Source of the DNA: Archangium gephyra
GTDB taxonomy: Bacteria; Myxococcota; Myxococcia; Myxococcales; Myxococcaceae
Reading direction: 5' to 3'
Assembly (NCBI RefSeq): GCF_001027285.1
Contig: NZ_CP011509.1
Span: 3,976,501-4,040,500 of the forward strand
DNA length: 64,000 nucleotides
Below the pieces are notes generated by a model, which saw nothing but the letters and a program-made list of their open reading frames with translations, was not told the DNA's origin and made no database searches. The position numbers were made by a program, and so were the translations under genes. This document shows, in pieces, positions 59,491 through 64,000 of this stretch; the first letter of the stretch is position 1; each line of letters begins with the position of its first letter.

Positions 59491-60585
59491 ATGAGCGCGC
59501 CGAACATCCGCCGGGCCATCCAGCTGCTTCCCACGTGTGCCACCACGGGCGTCGGGAGCCTTCCGCACACGCAGCTCGAGCTGGGCCTGCAGGCCGCGCT
59601 CGCGCTGGACATTCCCTTCCTGCCGCAGCTGCCGGTGGGGAGGCCCGCGGAGTTCATGATTCCGCAGGCGCTCGAGGGGTTGCCGGGCCTGCGGTGGGAC
59701 GACGAGGGCATGTGCACGGTGGACCTGGGGGCGTGGGAGGCGGGGCGCGCGGATTTCCTGGAGCGGCTGGAAGCGGCGCTGTCCTCGGGAAGGCTGGAGG
59801 GCTTCGAGCCCTCGCTGGACAATTGCCGGGCCTGGAGGCCCTTCCTCTGGGAGGTGGAGAACCGGAAGCTGGCCTTCGCGAAGGCGCAGCTGGCGGGGCC
59901 CTTCACGGTGCGCTCGGTGGCGCGCACGAGCGAGGGGCACGCGACGTTGGACGTGCCGGGACTGGACGAGGCCATCTTCCGGCTGGTGCTGGCGCGCTCG
60001 CTGGGGATGGTGAAGGCGCTGCGGCGGGCGGGGACGACGCCGCTCTTCTTCCTGGACGAGCCGGGCCTGTACGCCTTCGAGCGCTCCAACCCGAGGCACC
60101 TGCTGGCGATGCAGGAGCTGCGGCTGCTGGTGGTGGCGTTGCAGCGCGAGGGAGCGCTGGTGGGCGTGCACTGCTGCGGCAACACGGACTGGGCGAGCCT
60201 GCTGGACGCGGGGCTGGACGTGCTGTCGCTGGACGTGCGGCTGTCGCTGGACGCGGTGCTGGAGGAGTCGGGAGCGTTCTCGCGCTTCCTGGACTCGGGG
60301 GCGACGCTGAGCCTGGGCATCATCCCCACGGACTTGGCGTCCACCTACGCGGTGGAGGAGCTGGTGGACGCGGTGGAGGTGTCCCTGAAGGCGGCGCTGC
60401 CACCGGGCCACGGTTTCGAGCGGGTGGGCTCGCAGGTGCTGCTGACGCCGGCCTGCGGCCTGGCGATGCGCACGGTGGTGGACGCGGAGCGCGTCCTCGA
60501 GCAGCTCAAGGTGGCGCAGCGCCGGCTCCAGGAGGCGCTGCTGGCCGAGCCGGTGGCGGCGGGCCGGCCCCCCTACGCGAGCTGA
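59491..60585 (+). CDS. Core-MetE-like methyltransferase (UROD/MetE fold)
   Basis: 364 aa. It has the TIM-barrel of the MetE/UROD family: N-terminal TTGVGSLPHTQ, LAGPFTV, FLDEPGLY, and zinc residues in HCCGNTDW (His and Cys) and TPACGLAM (Cys). It contains only the catalytic half of MetE, without the N-terminal duplicated domain. Short proteins of this kind (core-MetE) make methionine using methyl from a corrinoid protein rather than methyltetrahydrofolate in some microbes. Whether this one does so, or acts on another thiol, is not known; metH is 5 kb upstream. Converges on the MBL gene with a 13-base overlap. Confidence 0.75.
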   Translation: MSAPNIRRAIQLLPTCATTGVGSLPHTQLELGLQAALALDIPFLPQLPVGRPAEFMIPQALEGLPGLRWDDEGMCTVDLGAWEAGRADFLERLEAALSSGRLEGFEPSLDNCRAWRPFLWEVENRKLAFAKAQLAGPFTVRSVARTSEGHATLDVPGLDEAIFRLVLARSLGMVKALRRAGTTPLFFLDEPGLYAFERSNPRHLLAMQELRLLVVALQREGALVGVHCCGNTDWASLLDAGLDVLSLDVRLSLDAVLEESGAFSRFLDSGATLSLGIIPTDLASTYAVEELVDAVEVSLKAALPPGHGFERVGSQVLLTPACGLAMRTVVDAERVLEQLKVAQRRLQEALLAEPVAAGRPPYAS

Positions 60586-62015
60586 GCGCCAGGCGCACTC
60601 GGAGCGGCGGGCGGGCCGCGGACGATGTGCAGCTTCCCGTTCTCGAAGCGGGCCACGTCGCCGGGGTTCCAGTCCAGCACCTCGGTCGTGGCGCCCCGTG
60701 AGGCCAGCCCCGTGCGTACGCCCTCCTCCAGGTTGGCGTCCGCGTCCACGCCGATGCCCTGGAACATGTGCGCGTAGGGCAGCACGTAGCGGGCTTGGGC
60801 CGCGAGGCTCGCGCGCGCCACTCCGTCCACGCCCAGCGTCATGGAGCGCACGTTCCCGGCCCGGTGCTGCGCGAAGGTGGCGCGCAGCTGCTCGAAGGGC
60901 AGGGTGAGGGCGTACTGCGGCAGCCCGATGTTGATGGACTCCGGGAAGGAGCGGAAGTTGCTCAGCACCACGTCGGCGGGCCCTCGCTGCTCCGTGTTCT
61001 GGCGCACCGCCTCGACCATGTCGCCCAGGGGATCCGAGCCGCTGTCCACGAGCACCACCGCGCTGAACTCCGGGGTGGTGAAGCGGTAGCAATTGCCCCA
61101 GGAGCGCAGCCCGTCCGCGGGCCCGGGCGAGCCGGCCGTCGGCTGCTCTCCATAGAAGGGCAGGATGTCGATGTCGATGTCTCCCACGCGCAGCGTGCTC
61201 CCCCAGGCCGGGGCAATGGCCTTGAGCCCCACCTGGCCCAGCGAGGCCGAGAAGTCCTCCGGCGTGAGCAGGTTGGGCCGCGGCACCTGGGGCACGATGA
61301 CGGGGAGGTCCGCACGGCTGGCGTAGCGCAGGATGGACGGCAGGTACCAGTGGTCCTCGTGCTGGTGGGTGATGAGGATGGCGTCCAGCTCGAGCGGCCC
61401 GGACTCCCGGGGGTAGCGCGAGAAGTGGGTCGCCTCTCCCAGGCTGAGCACCTGGGGATCCAGCAACAGCGTGGTCGTCTTCGAGCGGATGACGAGGCTG
61501 GCGTGCTCACGGCGGTAGATGCCGGGCGCATCCACCACCGGCCATGCGCCGTAGGACGCCTCGTCCCCGGCGGGCTCGAGGCACGCGCCGAACACCTGCG
61601 CGAAGCGGCTCGTCAGGTGGGAGGCCGCGGCGCCTCGCAGATCCTCCGCGTCCCGGCTGTAGCCGGCGGCGCGGATCAACTGGGCCACCCAGCTCACGGA
61701 CTCCGTTGGCAGACGCAACCCGGCGCGCAGCAGCTCCTGTCCCCGCTTCGCCTGCGCGTACAGCGTCCAGTCCCGCACCGGCGTGCCGAAGGCGCCGAAG
61801 AGCAGGGTGTCGGAGGCCACCACTCCGCCCTTCTGGATCTCCTCGGGGTGGAAGAGCTCCGGGGAGAGCTTCTTCGCCGCCACCAGACGCTCGAACCGGC
61901 GCTGGCACTCGTCCGGCTCGAACTGGGCGTCCAACCATTGCTGGAGCAGCAAGCCGAAGGCGACGTTGGGCAGCGTGGGCTTGAGGATGAGGGCACTGCT
62001 TCCAGAGAACAGCAT
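60573..62015 (-). CDS. MBL-fold metallo-hydrolase with N-terminal extension
   Basis: 480 aa. N-terminal 190 residues are helical (NVAFGLLLQQWLDAQFEPDE and so on) and unrelated to known domains I can name. The C-terminal metallo-beta-lactamase domain has the HxHxDH motif as ITHQHEDHW, with IYRREHASLVIRSKTTTLLLDP before it and VVLVDSGSDP, RYVLPYAHMF after. Predicted zinc hydrolase. ATG 62015 has AGGAG. Next upstream gene on the same strand is a C39 ABC exporter, 38 bases away, so the two likely belong to one export/maturation operon that continues beyond the window. Confidence 0.8.
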   Translation of the reverse strand: MLFSGSSALILKPTLPNVAFGLLLQQWLDAQFEPDECQRRFERLVAAKKLSPELFHPEEIQKGGVVASDTLLFGAFGTPVRDWTLYAQAKRGQELLRAGLRLPTESVSWVAQLIRAAGYSRDAEDLRGAAASHLTSRFAQVFGACLEPAGDEASYGAWPVVDAPGIYRREHASLVIRSKTTTLLLDPQVLSLGEATHFSRYPRESGPLELDAILITHQHEDHWYLPSILRYASRADLPVIVPQVPRPNLLTPEDFSASLGQVGLKAIAPAWGSTLRVGDIDIDILPFYGEQPTAGSPGPADGLRSWGNCYRFTTPEFSAVVLVDSGSDPLGDMVEAVRQNTEQRGPADVVLSNFRSFPESINIGLPQYALTLPFEQLRATFAQHRAGNVRSMTLGVDGVARASLAAQARYVLPYAHMFQGIGVDADANLEEGVRTGLASRGATTEVLDWNPGDVARFENGKLHIVRGPPAAPSAPGAQLA

Positions 62016-62053
62016 GGGGGTCTCCTGCGGATGGGTCTGGTGTGCAGCGGGCT

Positions 62054-64000
62054 TCAGGCGGCGGAGGTGCTCGGGGTCTTGTCAGCCGGCTGCTGGCCCT
62101 GGAGTTGGGCGTGGATGAGCTGGGCGTAGAGGCCGCCGCGGGCCACGAGCTCGTGGTGCTTGCCCTGCTCGGCGAGCCGGCCCTTGTCCATCACGAGGAT
62201 GAGGTCCGCGTTCATCACCGTGCTCAGCCGGTGGGCGATGACGATCCGGGTGCAGCGCAGGGAGGAGATCGACTCGAGCACCCGGGCCTCCGTCACGGCG
62301 TCCAGCGCGCTCGTCGCCTCGTCCAGCAGCAGCATGGCGGGATTGCGCACCAGCGCCCGGGCCATTCCCAGCCGCTGCCGCTGCCCGCCCGACAGCTGCT
62401 GTCCCTGGTTGGCCAGCGGCGTGTTGTAGCCGAGCGGCAGGGCGACGATGTCGTCGTGGAGCTGCGCCAGCCTCGCCGCCTGCTCCACGGCCTTCATCGG
62501 AAGGTCTGGCTCGTCGAGGGTGATGTTGTCGCGCACGGTGCTGCCGAAGAAGGCGGGGTTCTGCAGCACCACCCCCATCTGACGGCGCACCGCATGCAGG
62601 TCCAGGTCCACCAGGTTCGCTCCGTCGTAGCGCACGCAGCCGGAGGTGGGCAGGTACAGGCCGAGCAGGAGGTTGGCCAACGTGCTCTTTCCCGCGCCGG
62701 ACCTGCCCACGATGGCCACCATGCTGCCGGGCTCGATGCGCACGGAGACGTCCTGCACCACCAGGGGCGTGTCGGGGGAGTAGCGGAAGCTCACCTGCTC
62801 CAGCTCGCAGGCCCCGGTGAGGGTGGGGGCATGGCCCGACCTGTCCTTGGGCCGCTCGGGGGGCGTTTCCAGCACGTCCCGGAGCCGCTCCAGGTAGCTG
62901 CCCATCTGTTGCAGCTGGCCCGCGGTGGCGACGAGGTTGGAGAGCGGCCCGAGCACCGAGGCGGCCAGGGCGTTGATGGCCAGCATCTGTCCGGTGCTCA
63001 GCTCCTGGTTCACCACCTGCCACGTGCCCAGCATCAGCAGCAACAGGGGAGAGCCCAGCCGCAGCGTGCTCGTCGCGCTCTCCACCCACACGCCCAGGAT
63101 CCCTCGCGCCAGCGACACGTTGAGCAGGTCCACGAAGAGGTTGGAGTACGTCTGGACCGAGCGCTCCTCCATCCCGAAGGCCTTGAGCGTCTGGATGCCC
63201 GAGAGCATCTCCATCTGGTACGTCGCGTTCTTGGCCTCCAGCTCCAGGCTCTGGGACAGCAGTTGCTGCTGCCGGTGGCGCGAGAGCAGGAAGACGAGCA
63301 CCTGCATCCCTCCGAGCGCCACCACCAGCAGTCCCATCGCGGGGCTGGTGGCGAAGAGGATGCTCAGGTAGAGCACCACCATGCCCCCGTCCAGCAGGGT
63401 GGAGAGGGTGCTCGAGGAGAGCAGATCCCTCATGCTGGTGTTCATGGACAGCCGCATCATCAGGTCGCCCGTGGGCCGCGACTGGAAGAAGGGGAAGGAG
63501 AGGCTGACCAGGTGCTCCAGGAAGCCGAGCGTCAGCTCGGAGTCCACGCGGATGCGCAGCGCGGTGATCAGGTAGCCGCGGATGAGCGACGCCAGGAACT
63601 GGAACACCACGATGGACATCATCCCCACGCCCGCCACCAGCAGCAGGTGCGTGTCCCCGCGCGGAATCACCTGGTCCACCAGCAGGCCCGTCAGCAGCGG
63701 CAGCGTCAGCGCGAAGAGCTGCACCAGCAGCGACAGCACGAGGATGCGGCGCAGCGCCACCGACTGTTTGAGCAGGGGGGCGACGTAGCGGCGCCAGTCC
63801 GTCCTGCGCGGCTGGCTCTTGACGAAGTCCTCCCCCGGCTCCAGCAGCAGCGCCACCCCGGTGAAGGACTGACGGAACTTCTCCATCGTCACCCGGCGCC
63901 GGCCCTGCGCGGGATCCACGATGTCCACGTAGTCCGAGCCCAGCCCCTCGAAGACGACGTAGTGGTTGAAGCGCCAGTGGAGGATGGTTCCGGTCTCCAC
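62054..64000 (-). CDS. C39-peptidase ABC exporter (5' end beyond window)
   Basis: At least 648 residues, with the first part cut by the window edge. The opening visible stretch (HWRFNHYVVFEGLG, DIVDPAQG) is the end of a C39 bacteriocin-type cysteine peptidase with its His and Asp; the Cys lies outside. Then six transmembrane helices and an ATPase with Walker A GRSGAGKST, signature LSGGQRQRL, Walker B MLLLDEATSALD and the H-loop IAHRLST. Such exporters cleave double-glycine leader peptides and export RiPPs or small effectors. A substrate peptide is not visible; it may lie to the right. Confidence 0.9.
   Translation of the reverse strand: METGTILHWRFNHYVVFEGLGSDYVDIVDPAQGRRRVTMEKFRQSFTGVALLLEPGEDFVKSQPRRTDWRRYVAPLLKQSVALRRILVLSLLVQLFALTLPLLTGLLVDQVIPRGDTHLLLVAGVGMMSIVVFQFLASLIRGYLITALRIRVDSELTLGFLEHLVSLSFPFFQSRPTGDLMMRLSMNTSMRDLLSSSTLSTLLDGGMVVLYLSILFATSPAMGLLVVALGGMQVLVFLLSRHRQQQLLSQSLELEAKNATYQMEMLSGIQTLKAFGMEERSVQTYSNLFVDLLNVSLARGILGVWVESATSTLRLGSPLLLLMLGTWQVVNQELSTGQMLAINALAASVLGPLSNLVATAGQLQQMGSYLERLRDVLETPPERPKDRSGHAPTLTGACELEQVSFRYSPDTPLVVQDVSVRIEPGSMVAIVGRSGAGKSTLANLLLGLYLPTSGCVRYDGANLVDLDLHAVRRQMGVVLQNPAFFGSTVRDNITLDEPDLPMKAVEQAARLAQLHDDIVALPLGYNTPLANQGQQLSGGQRQRLGMARALVRNPAMLLLDEATSALDAVTEARVLESISSLRCTRIVIAHRLSTVMNADLILVMDKGRLAEQGKHHELVARGGLYAQLIHAQLQGQQPADKTPSTSAA

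Noticed and set aside
58531-61092. An 853-codon minus-strand frame overlapping the core-MetE-like gene and the DUF1963 region
   Set aside because: Only shadow sequence in Arg/Pro/Gly-rich code; the real genes on both strands explain the area.
1-64000. CRISPR arrays, tRNA or rRNA genes, prophage or intact insertion sequences
   Set aside because: No regularly spaced repeats, cloverleaf signals, rRNA-like stretches, integrase or transposase genes were seen by reading; a tRNA or repeat finder would be the decisive check.

Overview
High-GC chromosomal DNA, most likely from a myxobacterium of the Archangiaceae (Archangium/Cystobacter/Stigmatella type). The grounds are gene content: a complete alternative isovaleryl-CoA (aib) operon in the order known from Myxococcus xanthus, a serine/threonine kinase coupled to a DUF2381 gene, many lipoproteins and secreted hydrolases with lectin domains, and frequent ATGA/TGATG stop-start overlaps. 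I saw no rRNA, tRNA, CRISPR array or intact insertion sequence.

Layout. 1-7.85 kb (minus): a three-gene copper operon with a giant multicopper oxidase lipoprotein, a YVTN-type beta-propeller lipoprotein and a tandem SCO1/SenC protein cut by the window edge. 8.0-13.2 kb: a small secreted protein, then aibR-aibA-aibB-aibC-mvaS with a perfect 16-bp palindrome ahead of aibR. 13.4-18.4 kb: S15-type esterase/peptidase, MaoC-like hot-dog protein, ELWxxDGT-repeat lipoprotein, small membrane protein. 18.5-22.4 kb: a compact eight-gene gas vesicle cluster (three gvpF/L genes, gvpA, gvpG, gvpS-, gvpK- and gvpJ-like), with gvpN and gvpC not seen. 22.4-26.2 kb: divergent secreted S1 protease and GH30 glycosidase, both ending in ricin-type lectin domains. 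26.2-31.1 kb: two coupled MuiA-family (DUF4139) genes, then a secreted HNH nuclease/DUF4265 pair that looks like toxin and immunity. 31.1-40.4 kb: SDR epimerase and acyltransferase pair, alpha/beta hydrolase, a fused ethanolamine ammonia-lyase (EutB-EutC in one chain), Nudix, SirB1-like, YiiX-like and DUF2795 genes.

40.6-42.6 kb holds a tandemly duplicated cysteine-rich secreted protein gene with a remnant of its small upstream partner. 42.7-45.4 kb holds the kinase/DUF2381 pair. 45.4-47.4 kb is gene-poor, with one lipoprotein and one frame-broken gene. 47.4-49.6 kb: lipoprotein, CoA-binding protein, patatin phospholipase. 49.7-54.1 kb: an ArsR-methyltransferase fusion regulator with a palindromic site at its start, followed by B12-dependent methionine synthase metH. 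54.3-58.4 kb: a class I terpene synthase translationally coupled to a DxDD class II cyclase, with a cytochrome P450 converging from the other side of a strong terminator; this looks like an uncharacterised diterpene locus. 58.4-64 kb: a frame-broken DUF1963 gene, a core-MetE-like protein, an MBL-fold hydrolase and a C39-peptidase ABC exporter truncated by the right edge.

Themes: leucine/isovaleryl-CoA metabolism, methionine and B12 chemistry (metH, eutBC, core-MetE), secreted degradative enzymes, and at least one probable secondary-metabolite locus. Two genes (near 47.1 kb and 58.96 kb) are broken at runs of four Gs in the coding strand where one extra G would restore the frame, so either real decay or sequence error is possible.
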